From Magnetospirillum sulfuroxidans (lineage in GTDB: Bacteria; Pseudomonadota; Alphaproteobacteria; Rhodospirillales; Magnetospirillaceae): a stretch of DNA of 64,000 bases. The position numbers and the translations under genes are program-made. This document shows, piece by piece, positions 55,089 to 64,000 of this stretch; positions within the stretch are counted from its first letter, which is position 1; every line of letters begins with the position of its first letter. Where the stretch lies: positions 372,001 to 436,000 of the forward strand of contig NZ_JAGTUF010000001.1 of the NCBI RefSeq assembly GCF_018224925.1, in the 5' to 3' direction. Under the pieces are notes generated by a model. It saw nothing but the letters and a program-made list of their open reading frames with translations, did not search any database and was not told the DNA's origin.

Positions 55089-55747
55089 CCGATTCCTTCG
55101 ACCCCGAGCATCTGCGCATCATCGAGGCGGTATTGTTCGCCTCGGCCCAGCCGTTGGATGAACGTGATCTGGCGGATAAATTGCCGGCTGACAGCGATGT
55201 CGGCGTCGTCCTGGCCGAGTTGCAGCGGCAATATGGCGGGCGCGGCGTCAATCTGGTGCGGCGCGAGCATAAATGGGCCTTTCGCACCGCCCCGGATCTG
55301 GCCGGACGACTGACCATCGAACAGACCCAGACCCGACGGCTGTCACGGGCGGCCATCGAGGTGCTGGCGATCATCGCCTATAACCAGCCGATCACCCGCG
55401 CCGAAATCGAAGAGGTCCGCGGCGTCGCCCTATCCAAGGGGACGCTGGACCTGCTGTTCGAAGCCGGTTGGATCAGGCCGCGCGGGCGTCGGCGCAGCCC
55501 CGGCAAGCCACTGCAATGGGGCACCAGCGACGGCTTCTTGGACCATTTCGGTCTGGAGAGTCTGGAGGATTTGCCCAACCTCAAGGAATTGAAGGCCGCC
55601 GGTCTGCTTGATACCCGTCCGGCCGCCGATGCCTATGGCAACCGCGCGGTTGACGGCCTGTCGCCCGTGGATATCGACGACGTCGCCGAGGACGAGCCCG
55701 AGCTTGATCTGCTGGATGACGATGACGGGCTAAGCTTGGCGGAATAG
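55085..55747 (+). CDS. scpB: Segregation and condensation protein B
   Basis: A 220-residue ScpB, a winged-helix partner of ScpA and SMC. Characteristic stretches are IIEAVLFASAQPLDERDLAD, the central VLAIIAYNQPITRAEIEEVRGV, and GTSDGFLDHFGLESLEDLP. The acidic tail DIDDVAEDEPELDLLDDDDG is notable. GTG 55085 overlaps the scpA stop (GTGA), which fixes the start; the frame is open upstream through scpA but not in use. Confidence 0.94.
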   Translation: MTDSFDPEHLRIIEAVLFASAQPLDERDLADKLPADSDVGVVLAELQRQYGGRGVNLVRREHKWAFRTAPDLAGRLTIEQTQTRRLSRAAIEVLAIIAYNQPITRAEIEEVRGVALSKGTLDLLFEAGWIRPRGRRRSPGKPLQWGTSDGFLDHFGLESLEDLPNLKELKAAGLLDTRPAADAYGNRAVDGLSPVDIDDVAEDEPELDLLDDDDGLSLAE

Positions 55748-55825
55748 GGCGGTTGCGGGGCGTGCCCAGTTCTGCGATGATCCGCCCCCGACCTCCCTTA
55801 AACCTTCGGGTAGGAGAACAATTTC

Positions 55826-56056
55826 ATGGGTAGCTTCAGCATTTGGCACTGGCTGATCGTTCTGGTCATCGTGCTTCTGCTGTTCGGCGCGGGTAAGATT
55901 CCCAAGCTGATGGGCGATATGGCCAAGGGCGTCAAGGCGTTCAAAAAAGGCCTGAACGAAGATGACGACGCTCCGGCCACCAAGCCGGCCGAAGCACAGC
56001 GTCTTGAGGGCGAGGCCGCGGCCAAGCCGGCCGAAAAGGACCCTGCCCATCACTGA
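55826..56056 (+). CDS. tatA: Sec-independent protein translocase subunit TatA
   Basis: A 76-residue TatA. It has a short N terminus with one TM helix ([19 protein letters not shown]), then an amphipathic helix ([16 protein letters not shown]) and a charged tail. It builds the pore through which folded proteins cross the inner membrane. GGAG precedes the ATG. First of a tatABC operon. Confidence 0.95.
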   Translation: MGSFSIWHWLIVLVIVLLLFGAGKIPKLMGDMAKGVKAFKKGLNEDDDAPATKPAEAQRLEGEAAAKPAEKDPAHH

Positions 56057-56092
56057 GTGATGGCGTTTTCCGCTGGTTCAAGGGCTTAGCGC

Positions 56093-56461
56093 ATGTTCGA
56101 TATCGGCATGGATGAGATGGCTTTGGTGGCCGTGGTGGCGTTGATCGTCATCGGCCCCAAGGACCTGCCACAGGTGCTGCGCATGTGCGGGCGCTGGGTG
56201 CGCAAGGCCCGCGAACTGGCCGGCGAGTTTCAGCGCGGCGTTGATGACATGGTGCGCGAAACCGAATTGGACGAGATGAAGGCCCAGGTGGAAAAGGTCG
56301 CCGACACCAACGCGCTGAAACGCGAGATCGAGAAAACCATCGATCCGACCGGCGATATCGTCCGTTCGTTGGAAGCGCCGAGCTTGGACAAACCGGACGA
56401 AGCCGTGGCGGCTGAAAATCCGGATATTATGATTTCCCCCGAAAAGCCGCCGGCACCGTGA
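56093..56461 (+). CDS. tatB: Sec-independent protein translocase subunit TatB
   Basis: A 122-residue TatB. The N-terminal membrane helix is [22 protein letters not shown] with the Pro hinge, followed by a long amphipathic helix ([23 protein letters not shown]) and an acidic tail. It forms the twin-arginine signal receptor with TatC. Its stop overlaps the tatC start (GTGA). Confidence 0.94.
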   Translation: MFDIGMDEMALVAVVALIVIGPKDLPQVLRMCGRWVRKARELAGEFQRGVDDMVRETELDEMKAQVEKVADTNALKREIEKTIDPTGDIVRSLEAPSLDKPDEAVAAENPDIMISPEKPPAP

Positions 56462-57285
56462 GCGCCATGCAAGACGACAAAACCATGCCCTTGCTCGACC
56501 ATCTGGTCGAGTTGCGCCGCCGTCTGTTGTGGTCGGCGCTGGCTTTTATCATCGTCTTCGCCGCGTGCTTTTATTTCGCCGCTGATATCTATGCCATCCT
56601 GATGGACCCTTATGCCAAGGTGGCGCTGGATAAGGGCGGCATGCGCCGCTTGATCTATACCGCTCCGACCGAGGCCTTTTTCACCTATGTCAAGGTGTCG
56701 GCCTTTGCCGCCGGGGTGCTGTGCTTCCCGATCTGGTCCGGTCAATTGTGGGCTTTCGTCGCCCCCGGTCTGTACAAGAACGAACGCCAAGCCTTCATGC
56801 CGTTCCTGTTCGCCACCCCGGTGCTGTTCAGCATGGGGGCGGCGCTGGTGTATTTCCTGGTTCTGCCCATGCTGTACACCTATCTGCTGGGCTTTGAGAA
56901 TCTGGTGCCCAATCCGGGTGAGCTGCCCATTCAGCTGGAAGCCAAGGTCAGTGAATCGCTGTCCTTGATCATGACCTTGCTGTTCGCCTTTGGCTTGGCC
57001 TTTCAGATGCCGGTGCTGCTGACCCTGTTGGCCCGCGTTGGTCTGGTCACCTCGAAGGGGCTTCGGGAAAAACGCCGCTATGCCATCGTCGGTGTTTTCG
57101 TCTTTGCCGCCGTGGTCACGCCGCCCGACGCGGTCAGCCAGTTATCCCTGGCCGTGCCCATGGTGATCTTGTACGAGCTGTCGATCATTTCCGCCCGCAT
57201 GGCGGAAAAGAAGCGGGCCCAATCGTCGGAAGACGAAGACGACGACGAAGACGAGCCTGTGGACGAAACCGACTTCAACGGTTGA
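56458..57285 (+). CDS. tatC: Sec-independent protein translocase subunit TatC
   Basis: A 275-residue TatC with six TM helices. The signature [21 protein letters not shown] is in the N terminus; later segments include [12 protein letters not shown], and the C-terminal [23 protein letters not shown]. It recognises twin-arginine signal peptides. GTG 56458 overlaps tatB by 4 bp; ATG 56467 is an alternative. A highly acidic C-terminal tail ([17 protein letters not shown]) is unusual in length. Confidence 0.95.
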   Translation: MSAMQDDKTMPLLDHLVELRRRLLWSALAFIIVFAACFYFAADIYAILMDPYAKVALDKGGMRRLIYTAPTEAFFTYVKVSAFAAGVLCFPIWSGQLWAFVAPGLYKNERQAFMPFLFATPVLFSMGAALVYFLVLPMLYTYLLGFENLVPNPGELPIQLEAKVSESLSLIMTLLFAFGLAFQMPVLLTLLARVGLVTSKGLREKRRYAIVGVFVFAAVVTPPDAVSQLSLAVPMVILYELSIISARMAEKKRAQSSEDEDDDEDEPVDETDFNG

Positions 57286-57312
57286 ACTTTTTAAAAATCT
57301 GGATGTGACGTC

Positions 57313-58575
57313 ATGCACGATCTGAAATGGATTCGCGAAAACGCCGCCGCTTTCGATGCCGCCTTGGCGCGTCGCGGCCTGGAGCCGCGCTCCGACACCT
57401 TGCTCCGCCTGGATGGCGAACGCCGCGCCGCCCAGACCCGTTTGCAGGAATTGCAGGCCAGCCGCAACGAAACCTCGAAGCAGATCGGCATTCTTAAAAA
57501 GCAAGGCGGCGACGTCTCGGCCATCATGGACGAGATCGCCAAGCTGAAAGAAGATATCCCGTTGCTGGAAGCCCAAGACAAATCCTTGGGCGAAGAAATC
57601 GACGGCATTCTTGCCGCCCTTCCCAATCTGCCGGCTGCCGATGTTCCCGATGGCCCGGACGAAGAACATAACGTCGAGCTGCGCCGCTGGGGCACCCCGC
57701 GCACCTTTGATTTTCAGCCGCAGGAACACGACGCCATCGGCGCCAAGCTGGGGCTGATGGATTTTGACGGCGCCGCCAAGCTGTCGGGCGCCCGTTTCGT
57801 CGTCTTGAAGGGCAAGCTGGCCCGGCTGGAACGGGCCATTGCCCAATTCATGCTCGACATCCAGACCGAAGACCATGGCTATACCGAAATCAGCCCGCCG
57901 ACCTTGGTCAAGGACACGGCCTTGTTCGGCACGGGGCAATTGCCCAAATTCGGCGACGATCTGTTCAAGACCAATACCGGCCATTGGCTGATCCCGACGG
58001 CGGAAGTGCCGCTGACCAATCTGGTCGGCGACAGCATCCTCGACGAGGCGGCGCTGCCGGTCCGGATGACGGCGTTGACCTTGTGCTATCGCTCGGAAGC
58101 CGGGGCGGCGGGCAAGGATACCCGCGGCATGATCCGTCAGCATCAGTTCTGGAAGGTGGAGATGGTCTCCATCGCCCATCCCGACCATTCCGAGGCCGAG
58201 CATGAGCGCATGACCGGCTGTGCCGAGACCATTTTGCAAAAGCTGGATTTGCCCTATCGCACCATCGTGCTGTGCACCGGCGATATGGGCTTTTCCTCGC
58301 AAAAGACCTATGACATCGAAGTGTGGTTGCCGGGGCAGGGGCGTTATCGTGAAATCTCGTCGTGTTCCAATTGCGGCGACTTCCAGGCCCGGCGCATGAA
58401 GGCCCGGTTCAAGGGCGACAAGGGCAACCGTTTCGTCCACAGCTTGAACGGTTCCGGCCTTGCCGTCGGCCGGACCCTGGTGGCGGTGCTGGAAAACTAC
58501 CAGCAGGCCGATGGCAGCATTCGCGTCCCCGACGCGCTTAAGCCCTATATGGGCGACCTCGAGGTGATCGCGTAA
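57313..58575 (+). CDS. serS: Seryl-tRNA synthetase
   Basis: A 420-residue class II synthetase that charges tRNA-Ser (and selenocysteine tRNA). The N-terminal coiled coil is about residues 30-100 ([18 protein letters not shown]). Motif 2 is [23 protein letters not shown]. Motif 3 is [21 protein letters not shown]. The tatC-serS-surE order is typical of alphaproteobacteria. Start [14 protein letters not shown] is standard. Confidence 0.97.
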   Translation: MHDLKWIRENAAAFDAALARRGLEPRSDTLLRLDGERRAAQTRLQELQASRNETSKQIGILKKQGGDVSAIMDEIAKLKEDIPLLEAQDKSLGEEIDGILAALPNLPAADVPDGPDEEHNVELRRWGTPRTFDFQPQEHDAIGAKLGLMDFDGAAKLSGARFVVLKGKLARLERAIAQFMLDIQTEDHGYTEISPPTLVKDTALFGTGQLPKFGDDLFKTNTGHWLIPTAEVPLTNLVGDSILDEAALPVRMTALTLCYRSEAGAAGKDTRGMIRQHQFWKVEMVSIAHPDHSEAEHERMTGCAETILQKLDLPYRTIVLCTGDMGFSSQKTYDIEVWLPGQGRYREISSCSNCGDFQARRMKARFKGDKGNRFVHSLNGSGLAVGRTLVAVLENYQQADGSIRVPDALKPYMGDLEVIA

Positions 58576-58580
58576 CCGCC

Positions 58581-59363
58581 ATGCACCCGCCCTTCGCCGA
58601 TCTGTCCCGCGCCCGCATCCTGATCAGCAATGATGACGGCATCAACGCGCCGGGCATCAAGGTGCTGGAACGGGTGGCTCGGGCCTTGTCCGACGATGTT
58701 TGGGTGGTGGCCCCGGAAACCGAGCAATCGGCCGCCGGCCATTCCCTGACCATTCGCCGTCCGCTGCGCATCCGCCAAGCGTCGGAGCGTCATTTCGCCG
58801 TCGATGGCACCCCCACCGACGCGGTGCTGCTGGGCGTCAACAAGGTGCTGGCCGACAAAAAGCCCGATCTGGTGCTGTCGGGCATCAATCGCGGCGCCAA
58901 TATGGGCGACGACGTCACCTATTCCGGCACGGTGGCGGCGGCGATGGAAGCGACCATTCTGGGGATTCCCGCCATCGCCTTGTCGCAATTTCTGCGGCCG
59001 GAGCAGCCGGTCCATTGGTCCACCGCCGAACATTGGGCCCCCGATGTGATTCGCAAGGTCTGTTCGGTCGGCTGGGGCCGCAACGTACTGATGAATATCA
59101 ATTTCCCCGCTGTCATTCATGCACAGGTCAGTGGCGTCGAGGTGGTTCGCCAGGGCAAGCGCAAGATCGGCGATGAACTGATTGAACGGTTTGATCCGCG
59201 CGGCGAGCCTTATGTGTGGATCGGTGCCCAGCGGGCGGAAAACCCGACCGAAATCGGCACCGACATCGAGGCGGTGCTGCGTGGCGCGGTGGCGGTGACC
59301 CCGCTTTGCGTCGATCTGACCCATGGCCAGACCATGGGTGCGCTGAAAACGCTGTTCGGCTGA
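58581..59363 (+). CDS. surE: 5'-nucleotidase SurE
   Basis: A 260-residue survival protein E, a metal-dependent nucleoside monophosphatase. The metal motif ILISNDDGINAPGI (Asp-Asp) is at the N terminus, with APETEQSAAGHSLT, then DAVLLGVN, SGINRGANMGDDVTYSGTVAAA, and TPLCVDLTHG. The length of about 250-260 is normal. It lies 5 bp after serS, in the surE-pcm-nlpD order known from gammaproteobacteria. No rpoS-like gene follows. Confidence 0.96.
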   Translation: MHPPFADLSRARILISNDDGINAPGIKVLERVARALSDDVWVVAPETEQSAAGHSLTIRRPLRIRQASERHFAVDGTPTDAVLLGVNKVLADKKPDLVLSGINRGANMGDDVTYSGTVAAAMEATILGIPAIALSQFLRPEQPVHWSTAEHWAPDVIRKVCSVGWGRNVLMNINFPAVIHAQVSGVEVVRQGKRKIGDELIERFDPRGEPYVWIGAQRAENPTEIGTDIEAVLRGAVAVTPLCVDLTHGQTMGALKTLFG

Positions 59364-59372
59364 GGCGGCGCC

Positions 59373-60017
59373 ATGGTCGCGGCCGAGCCCCGTGTTATCC
59401 GCCTGCTGATGGAATTGCGCCGTCAGGGCATTTCCGATCCCCGCGTGCTGGGCGCCCTTGAAAAGGTGCCGCGTCAGCTGTTCGTGGCCGCGCCGTTTCT
59501 CGATCAGGCCTATGAAAATCACGCCTTGCCCATCGCCTGCGGCCAAACGGTCAGCCAGCCCTATATTGTCGCCCTGATGACCCAGGCGCTGGCGGTCAAC
59601 GATCGGACCAAGGTGCTGGAGGTGGGCACCGGATCGGGCTATCAGGCGGCGGTGTTGGCGCAATTATGCCGCCGCGTCTATACGCTTGAGCGGCATAAGC
59701 CGTTATTGCAACAAGCGGAACAGCGTTTCCGCACGCTGCGTATCCACAACATCACCGCGAAACTGGGCGACGGTTCCAGGGGCTGGCCCGAGCAAGCGCC
59801 GTTCGAGCGGATCATGGTGACCGCCGCCGCCCACGATATTCCGCCGCTGTTGGTCGATCAGTTGCAGGTGGGCGGGATCATGGTGCTGCCGGTGGGCGAG
59901 GCTGGCAGTGGGGAACAGGACCTGGTGCGGGTAACACGGCTGGAGCAGGGAATCGACATCCAGCACCTTGGCCCGGTGCGTTTCGTGCCGTTGGTCGAAG
60001 GAATCGCCGACACTTGA
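59373..60017 (+). CDS. pcm: Protein-L-isoaspartate O-methyltransferase
   Basis: A 214-residue methyltransferase that repairs isoaspartyl residues in aged proteins using SAM. The substrate loop is [21 protein letters not shown]. The SAM motif is [18 protein letters not shown]. Other motifs are [21 protein letters not shown] and GGIMVLPVG. Typical size. It overlaps or abuts the downstream peptidase gene. Confidence 0.95.
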   Translation: MVAAEPRVIRLLMELRRQGISDPRVLGALEKVPRQLFVAAPFLDQAYENHALPIACGQTVSQPYIVALMTQALAVNDRTKVLEVGTGSGYQAAVLAQLCRRVYTLERHKPLLQQAEQRFRTLRIHNITAKLGDGSRGWPEQAPFERIMVTAAAHDIPPLLVDQLQVGGIMVLPVGEAGSGEQDLVRVTRLEQGIDIQHLGPVRFVPLVEGIADT

Positions 60018-60055
60018 CATTGCCGGCCGTGGCGTCGCCGCGTATAGTGCCGGCC

Positions 60056-61135
60056 ATGCGCGCGTCCATACTCCATATGGTATTACGACTGATGGTATTG
60101 GTGGTGCCTCCTTTGGTGGTGACGGCCTGCTCGTCGTCGTACCGGGGGGGCGCTTCGGTCAGCCGTGGGGCGCCCTCGACGCAGATTTGCGCCAGTGGGG
60201 TCACCGTCTATGCCGGGGACACCTTGTATTCCATCGCCCGGCGCTGCAATGTGTCGGTGCGCGACCTGATCGAGGTCAACAAACTCGCCGCTCCTTATGT
60301 GATTTCCCCAGGTCAGTATATTCGCATGCCCGGGGGCGGGGGCGAATACGTGGTTCAGCGTGGGGATGCCCTGTTGCTGGTGGCGCGCCGGCTGGGGGTT
60401 GAGTTTCAAACCCTGGCGCGGCTGAACGGCAAGACCTCGCCTTACACCATCTATGTCGGTGAGAAGTTGAAGCTGCCCGGTGGCCGGGCCGGGACAGGGC
60501 CGGCGCGCGGCAATGGCGGCGCGTTGGTGATCGCATCCCCCAATTCCAGCCGCCAGGGGGATGAACCATCCTCGGCCTCGACACGGGTGATGGCCCAGGC
60601 GCCAGCCCCGCCGCAGCCGGAAGCGCCGGCGGCTGCCGAACAATCCCCTCCCGAAGCCCGTCATCCGGCCTTTGAGCCCCGCCAGACGTTGCCGTTATCG
60701 CCGCCACCCATGGCGGGAAAGGGCTTTATTTGGCCGGTGAAGGGCGATTTGTTGACGGAATTCGGCCCCATGGGCAAGGGGCAGCATAATGACGGCGTCA
60801 ATATCGCCGCCGCCCGTGGCACCCCGGTCCGCGCCACTGAAAATGGCGTTGTCGCCTATGTGGGCAACGAATTAAAGGGCTTCGGCAACCTGTTGCTGGT
60901 CAAGCACGCCGATGGTTGGGTGAGCGCCTATGCCCATAATGACCAGTTGATGGTCCGCAAGGGCGATTCGGTCAAGCGCGGCCAGCAGATCGCCACCGTC
61001 GGCACGTCTGGCGGGGTGGATAATCCACAATTGCACTTCGAGTTGCGGCGGGGCACCGAGGCGGTCAATCCCATTGATCATATCAGGGGAGATAGCCTGA
61101 GCCTTGTCGAGAGCAAAGCCGCAGGTGGCGCATGA
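60056..61135 (+). CDS. NlpD-like LysM and LytM-domain lipoprotein
   Basis: A 359-residue lipoprotein. The signal sequence ends in a lipobox-like VVTAC (Cys in PPLVVTACSSS). Two LysM domains follow (about residues 45-90 and 95-140, GDTLYSIARRCNVS and GDALLLVARRLGVE). A Pro/Ala-rich linker then leads to a C-terminal LytM (M23) domain. In the metal region, QHNDGVNIA has Asn where the zinc Asp normally lies, while YAHND and LHFELR are kept, so the domain may be a degenerate amidase activator rather than an active peptidase. The surE-pcm-nlpD order supports the NlpD name. ATG 60056 is preferred; TTG 60014 is an alternative. Confidence 0.87.
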   Translation: MRASILHMVLRLMVLVVPPLVVTACSSSYRGGASVSRGAPSTQICASGVTVYAGDTLYSIARRCNVSVRDLIEVNKLAAPYVISPGQYIRMPGGGGEYVVQRGDALLLVARRLGVEFQTLARLNGKTSPYTIYVGEKLKLPGGRAGTGPARGNGGALVIASPNSSRQGDEPSSASTRVMAQAPAPPQPEAPAAAEQSPPEARHPAFEPRQTLPLSPPPMAGKGFIWPVKGDLLTEFGPMGKGQHNDGVNIAAARGTPVRATENGVVAYVGNELKGFGNLLLVKHADGWVSAYAHNDQLMVRKGDSVKRGQQIATVGTSGGVDNPQLHFELRRGTEAVNPIDHIRGDSLSLVESKAAGGA

Positions 61136-61797
61136 ACGGGGACTTCGTCGGCCTGCCCACCGGCTTGACGCATTTTCTGGGCGAACTGGCCGCCAACAAT
61201 GATCGCAACTGGTTCGCGGCGCACAAGGCTGAGTATGAAGCCGTGGTTCGCGACCCGCTGCGCGAGTTGGTGATCGCGCTCGCGGGCGTCATGCGGCGCA
61301 TTGATCCCGGCTTCGACACCGATCCCAAAGGGGGCGCGGTATCGCGCATTTATCGTGATACCCGTTTTTCTCGCGACAAGTCACCTTATCGTATCAATCA
61401 GTGGATTTGCTTCAAGCGTCCGGGGCAGGGATGGCAGGAACGCCCGGCCTTTTTCCTTGAGATCGGGCCGGCCGGGTGGCGCCATGGCATGGGCTGTTAT
61501 GCCGCCCCGCCCGCGGTGAGCAAGGCCCAGCGGGCCGCCATTTTGGCCCGCCCCAGCCGTTTCTTGGCGGCGATGAGGTCGGCATTGGCGGCAGGGTTTA
61601 GCATCGAGGGTGAATCCTATGCGCGGCCCAAGCTGCCGGAAGGGCTGGATTCGGTGCTGGGGCAGTGGATTTCCCGCAAATCGCCTTATGTGGTCTGCAC
61701 CCGCAAGGTTGAACCGCTGCTGTTCGGCCCTGAACTGGTGGAAGAATTGCGGCAACGCTGGCAGGCGCTGGAGCCGTTATATCATCTGTGGGCTTGA
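61132..61797 (+). CDS. DUF2461 domain protein
   Basis: A 221-residue DUF2461 (TIGR02453-type) protein of unknown function. Visible family features are the N-terminal LTHFLGELAANNDRNWFAAHKAEYE and the centre SRIYRDTRFSRDKSPYRINQWICFKR. The middle segment PAFFLEIGPAGWRHGMGCY completes the pattern. There is no signal or TM helix. Its ATG overlaps the NlpD-like stop by 4 bp, so it is part of the same transcript. Confidence 0.9.
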   Translation: MNGDFVGLPTGLTHFLGELAANNDRNWFAAHKAEYEAVVRDPLRELVIALAGVMRRIDPGFDTDPKGGAVSRIYRDTRFSRDKSPYRINQWICFKRPGQGWQERPAFFLEIGPAGWRHGMGCYAAPPAVSKAQRAAILARPSRFLAAMRSALAAGFSIEGESYARPKLPEGLDSVLGQWISRKSPYVVCTRKVEPLLFGPELVEELRQRWQALEPLYHLWA

Positions 61798-61805
61798 CCA
61801 AAGAT

Positions 61806-61830
61806 AAGGGCCGCCCAAGGGGCGGCCCTT
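61806..61830. terminator. Strong hairpin after the DUF2461 gene
   Basis: Perfect 11-bp stem AAGGGCCGCCC / GGGCGGCCCTT with a 3-nt loop. No T tract on either strand, so it may be a Rho-independent-like pause site or 3' end stabiliser for the long upstream operon. Confidence 0.55.
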
Positions 61831-61841
61831 ACACTGTGTCC

Positions 61842-61976
61842 ATGTTCCAGCGTTTCGACACCGCCCCGATCCTCGCCCCCGACCAAGCCCTGCTTGTCGG
61901 CGCCGCCGTTATTTTCGGCGGCATCGTCTTGTTCGTGGCCACGGTGCTGCTGACCCGCTGGCTGGCGCGCCGCTGA
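61842..61976 (+). CDS. Small membrane protein of unknown function
   Basis: I do not recognise it. A 44-residue product with one strong TM helix (ALLVGAAVIFGGIVLFVATVLLT) and a basic C-terminal RWLARR, consistent with a single-span inner-membrane protein. It lies 11 bp after a strong hairpin and ends exactly against the convergent AAA ATPase stop. No clear ribosome site precedes the ATG. Possible but not certain. Confidence 0.45.
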   Translation: MFQRFDTAPILAPDQALLVGAAVIFGGIVLFVATVLLTRWLARR

Positions 61977-62831
61977 TCAGACGATGGTCTTTCCCAACCG
62001 GCCGGCCAGATCCTGAATGAATTGCCAGGCGACGCGGCCCGAGCGTGAACCGCGGGTGACCGCCCATTCATTGGCTTCACGCTGCAAGCTGTCGGTGTCG
62101 ATGGGCAGTTGATAGCGGTCGGCATAGCCCTGGATGATGTCGAAAAAGGTGTCTTGGTTAACGTGATGAAAGCCCAGCCATAGGCCGAAACGATCAGACA
62201 ACGACACCTTTTCCTCGACCGCTTCGCCGGGATTGATGGCGGTCGAGCGTTCGTTCTCGATCATGTCGCGCGACAGCAGATGTCGGCGGTTCGAGGTGGC
62301 GTAGAAGATGACGTTGGCCGGCCGGCCCTCGATGCCGCCGTCCAGCACCGCCTTCAGCGATTTATAGGCCTCGTCCTGGCCCTCGAATGACAGGTCGTCG
62401 CAGAACAAGATGGTGCGGCGACCGTCGGCGCGCAGAATGCGCAACAGGCGGGGCAGGGAAGGGATGTCTTCGCGGTGGATTTCCACCAATACCAGTTTGT
62501 CGGTGCTTTCGGCGTTGATGCTGGCGTGAGCGGCCTTGACCAACGAGCTTTTGCCGGTGCCGCGCGCCCCCCACAGCAAGGCATTGTTGGCCGGCAGGCC
62601 ATGGGCGAAGCGCCGGGTGTTGTCCAGCAATTGCTCGCACTGGCGTTCAATGCCTTTCAGCAACTGGATTTCCACGCGGTTGACCTGGGGGACCGGTTCC
62701 AGCCCATCGGGGTCGGCGTGCCAGATAAAGGCGTCGGCGGCGGCCAGATCCGCCTGGGCCAGCGGCGGCGGCGCCAGACGGTCCAAAGCATTGGCGATAC
62801 GGGTCAGCAGGGAAAGGGTTTCCTGGTCCAT
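61977..62831 (-). CDS. DUF815 AAA-type ATPase
   Basis: A 284-residue P-loop ATPase of the DUF815 family, of unknown role. Walker A is WGARGTGKSSLVKAAH (near residue 90). Walker B is RTILFCDDLSFEGQDEAYK. A sensor-like VIFYATSNRRHL and RFGLWLGFHHVNQDTFF follow. The start is uncertain: ATG 62831 (MDQETLSLLTRIANALDRLAPP) gives the usual length, and an in-frame ATG at 62930 would add 33 residues. It is divergent from yajC. Confidence 0.88.
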   Translation of the reverse strand: MDQETLSLLTRIANALDRLAPPPLAQADLAAADAFIWHADPDGLEPVPQVNRVEIQLLKGIERQCEQLLDNTRRFAHGLPANNALLWGARGTGKSSLVKAAHASINAESTDKLVLVEIHREDIPSLPRLLRILRADGRRTILFCDDLSFEGQDEAYKSLKAVLDGGIEGRPANVIFYATSNRRHLLSRDMIENERSTAINPGEAVEEKVSLSDRFGLWLGFHHVNQDTFFDIIQGYADRYQLPIDTDSLQREANEWAVTRGSRSGRVAWQFIQDLAGRLGKTIV

Positions 62832-62997
62832 GGCGGGCGAAAACTCAAGGTGATGGCGGGAAGCGGTCAGCCTAAAGGCTCCGCCTTTCAGGAGCAAGGC
62901 TTCAACGAATATGGGAGTTAAGGTTTGCATCGGCTTGGCTTGTCGCTATATTCCGCTGACTTCGCCATGAAAGACCATTGATCCAAGGAGTCGTTCC

Positions 62998-63375
62998 ATG
63001 TTCGTGTCGCCCGCCTATGCTCAGGCCGCTGGTTCCCTTGGCGGCATCGCCGGAGGCATCGAGTCCTTTTTGCCGCTGATCCTGATCTTCGTGGTTTTCT
63101 ACTTCCTGATGATCCGTCCGCAGCAAAAGCGCATGAAGGCGCATAAGGAAATGCTGACGGCGTTGCGTCGCGGCGACCGGGTGGTGCTGGGTTCGGGCAT
63201 CATGGGTCTGGTCAGCAAGGTGACCAGCGATACCGAGGTTCAGGTCGAAATCGCCGACGGCGTCAAGGTTCGCGTCGTCCGCTCCTCGATCCAGGAAGTG
63301 GTTTCCAAGACCGAGCCGGTGGCGGCGTCCAAGGACGAGCCCAAGGCTGATGCCGAAACCCCGGCCGACAAGTAA
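62998..63375 (+). CDS. yajC: Preprotein translocase subunit YajC
   Basis: A 125-residue YajC with one TM helix (FLPLILIFVVFYFLMIRPQQKRMKAHKEML), then a small beta domain (GDRVVLGSGIMGLVSKV) and a charged tail. It associates with the SecDF complex. AAGGAG precedes ATG 62998. It is followed after 37 bp by secD, the normal order. Confidence 0.95.
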   Translation: MFVSPAYAQAAGSLGGIAGGIESFLPLILIFVVFYFLMIRPQQKRMKAHKEMLTALRRGDRVVLGSGIMGLVSKVTSDTEVQVEIADGVKVRVVRSSIQEVVSKTEPVAASKDEPKADAETPADK

Positions 63376-63412
63376 GCCGGCTTTGTTTTTTACTGTCTGA
63401 TACGGAACGGTC

Positions 63413-64000
63413 ATGCTCCAATTTCCCAAGTGGAAGATTGTGATGGTGCTGCTGGTCGCCCTGTGCGGGGCGATCTGGTCGGCACCCAACCTGCTGCCGC
63501 GGGAAACCACCGACCGGATGCCATCTTGGTGGCAGCCGGTCAGTTTGGGGCTTGACCTTCAAGGTGGTTCCTATCTCTTGCTGGAAGTCGATACCGGCTA
63601 TGTGAAGAGGGAACACCTGTCCAACTTGGTGGAAGCCTTCCGCACGACTTTGCGGAAGGAAAAAGTCAAGTACGCCGATCTGGGCATCAATGGCCAGAAC
63701 GGGGTCAAGGTTCGCATCGCCGACGAGACCGAGCGCGAGCGGGTTCGGCCTGAACTGCGCAAGCTGGACCCGGAAGCGCAATTCGATGTGTCGTCCGACG
63801 GCCTGTTGACGCTGACCTATGGCGAACCGGCCATGGCCAAGCGCATCAATCAGGCGGTGGAACAATCCATCGGCATCGTGCGCCGCCGCGTTGATGAATT
63901 GGGCACGCGTGAGCCGTCGATTCAGCGCCAAGGCACCGACCGTATCATCGTCCAGTTGCCCGGCGTCAAAAACCCCGAGCACATCAAGTCGTTGCTGGGC
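63413..64000 (+). CDS. secD: Protein translocase subunit SecD (partial)
   Basis: The first 196 codons of SecD, cut by the window end. The N-terminal TM helix (WKIVMVLLVALCGAIWSAPNLLP) is followed by the periplasmic P1 domain with the signature SLGLDLQGGSYLLLEVD and later SIGIVRRRVDELGTREPSIQRQG. SecD with SecF uses the proton gradient to help complete export through SecYEG. The rest, including the later TM helices, lies outside the window. Confidence 0.95.
   Translation, partial: MLQFPKWKIVMVLLVALCGAIWSAPNLLPRETTDRMPSWWQPVSLGLDLQGGSYLLLEVDTGYVKREHLSNLVEAFRTTLRKEKVKYADLGINGQNGVKVRIADETERERVRPELRKLDPEAQFDVSSDGLLTLTYGEPAMAKRINQAVEQSIGIVRRRVDELGTREPSIQRQGTDRIIVQLPGVKNPEHIKSLLG

Overview
The window is 64 kb of high-GC chromosomal DNA from an alphaproteobacterium. 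Rhodospirillales, most likely a Magnetospirillum-like spirillum, fits best. I infer this from protein character and gene order (ssb | gyrA-coaD-ppi-ppi; erpA | dgt-argS-SPOR-nagZ; scpAB-tatABC-serS-surE-pcm-nlpD; yajC-secD) and from the many c-di-GMP and redox proteins. No magnetosome genes, insertion sequence transposases, integrases, CRISPR arrays or rRNA are visible. There is one tRNA.

Layout. 1-7.5 kb: an azoR / LysR divergent pair, a 61-residue orphan protein with a palindrome-rich promoter, uvrA, and an envelope-glycan-like pair (GT-C membrane protein plus methyltransferase). 7.5-12.7 kb: ssb and gyrA divergent from a shared promoter region, then coaD, two cyclophilins and tRNA-Lys(UUU). 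12.7-13.1 kb has no gene but holds a hairpin doublet repeat and a candidate small RNA. 13.1-22.9 kb: a small unknown gene, an HNH nuclease, two large GGDEF-EAL proteins, a SAM hydrolase, a metallo-beta-lactamase-fold protein, motAB and a secreted trypsin-like protease. 22.9-29.7 kb: acyl-CoA/acetate metabolism (ADP-forming acyl-CoA synthetase-GNAT fusion, TDT transporter, MaoC-Pta fusion, AckA). 29.7-37 kb: a lipoprotein, a cyclic-nucleotide-binding protein, a small phage-like protein, cinA-pgpA, a membrane histidine kinase, a 0.2-kb inverted-repeat element, a sulfite-oxidase-like protein, smpB and dapA. 37-48.6 kb: a lytic transglycosylase, an amino-acid-binding protein overlapping a diguanylate cyclase, ilvD, a hemerythrin-receiver fusion overlapping a heme-oxygenase-fold protein, ferredoxin-NADP reductase, xthA, a DUF922 protease and erpA. 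48.7-64 kb: a dense, nearly all plus-strand housekeeping run ending in a secD gene cut by the window edge.

How the genes work together. Three c-di-GMP enzymes and a MotA/MotB stator pair suggest that the motile/sessile decision is encoded in part here. The overlapping binding protein and cyclase could couple extracellular amino acids to c-di-GMP. The hemerythrin-receiver / heme-oxygenase-fold / ferredoxin reductase cluster looks like an oxygen or redox response unit. The acetate genes interconvert acetyl-CoA, acetyl phosphate and acetate, and the GNAT domain may acetylate proteins. The right-hand third covers genome maintenance, translation, Tat/Sec export and cell-wall turnover.

The least explained parts are the 37-bp palindrome doublets (two copies), the 0.2-kb inverted-repeat element, the terminator-tailed candidate RNA near 13.0 kb, and the hemerythrin-REC and binding-protein/cyclase modules. 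All functional calls rest on reading motifs by eye; no database search was run.
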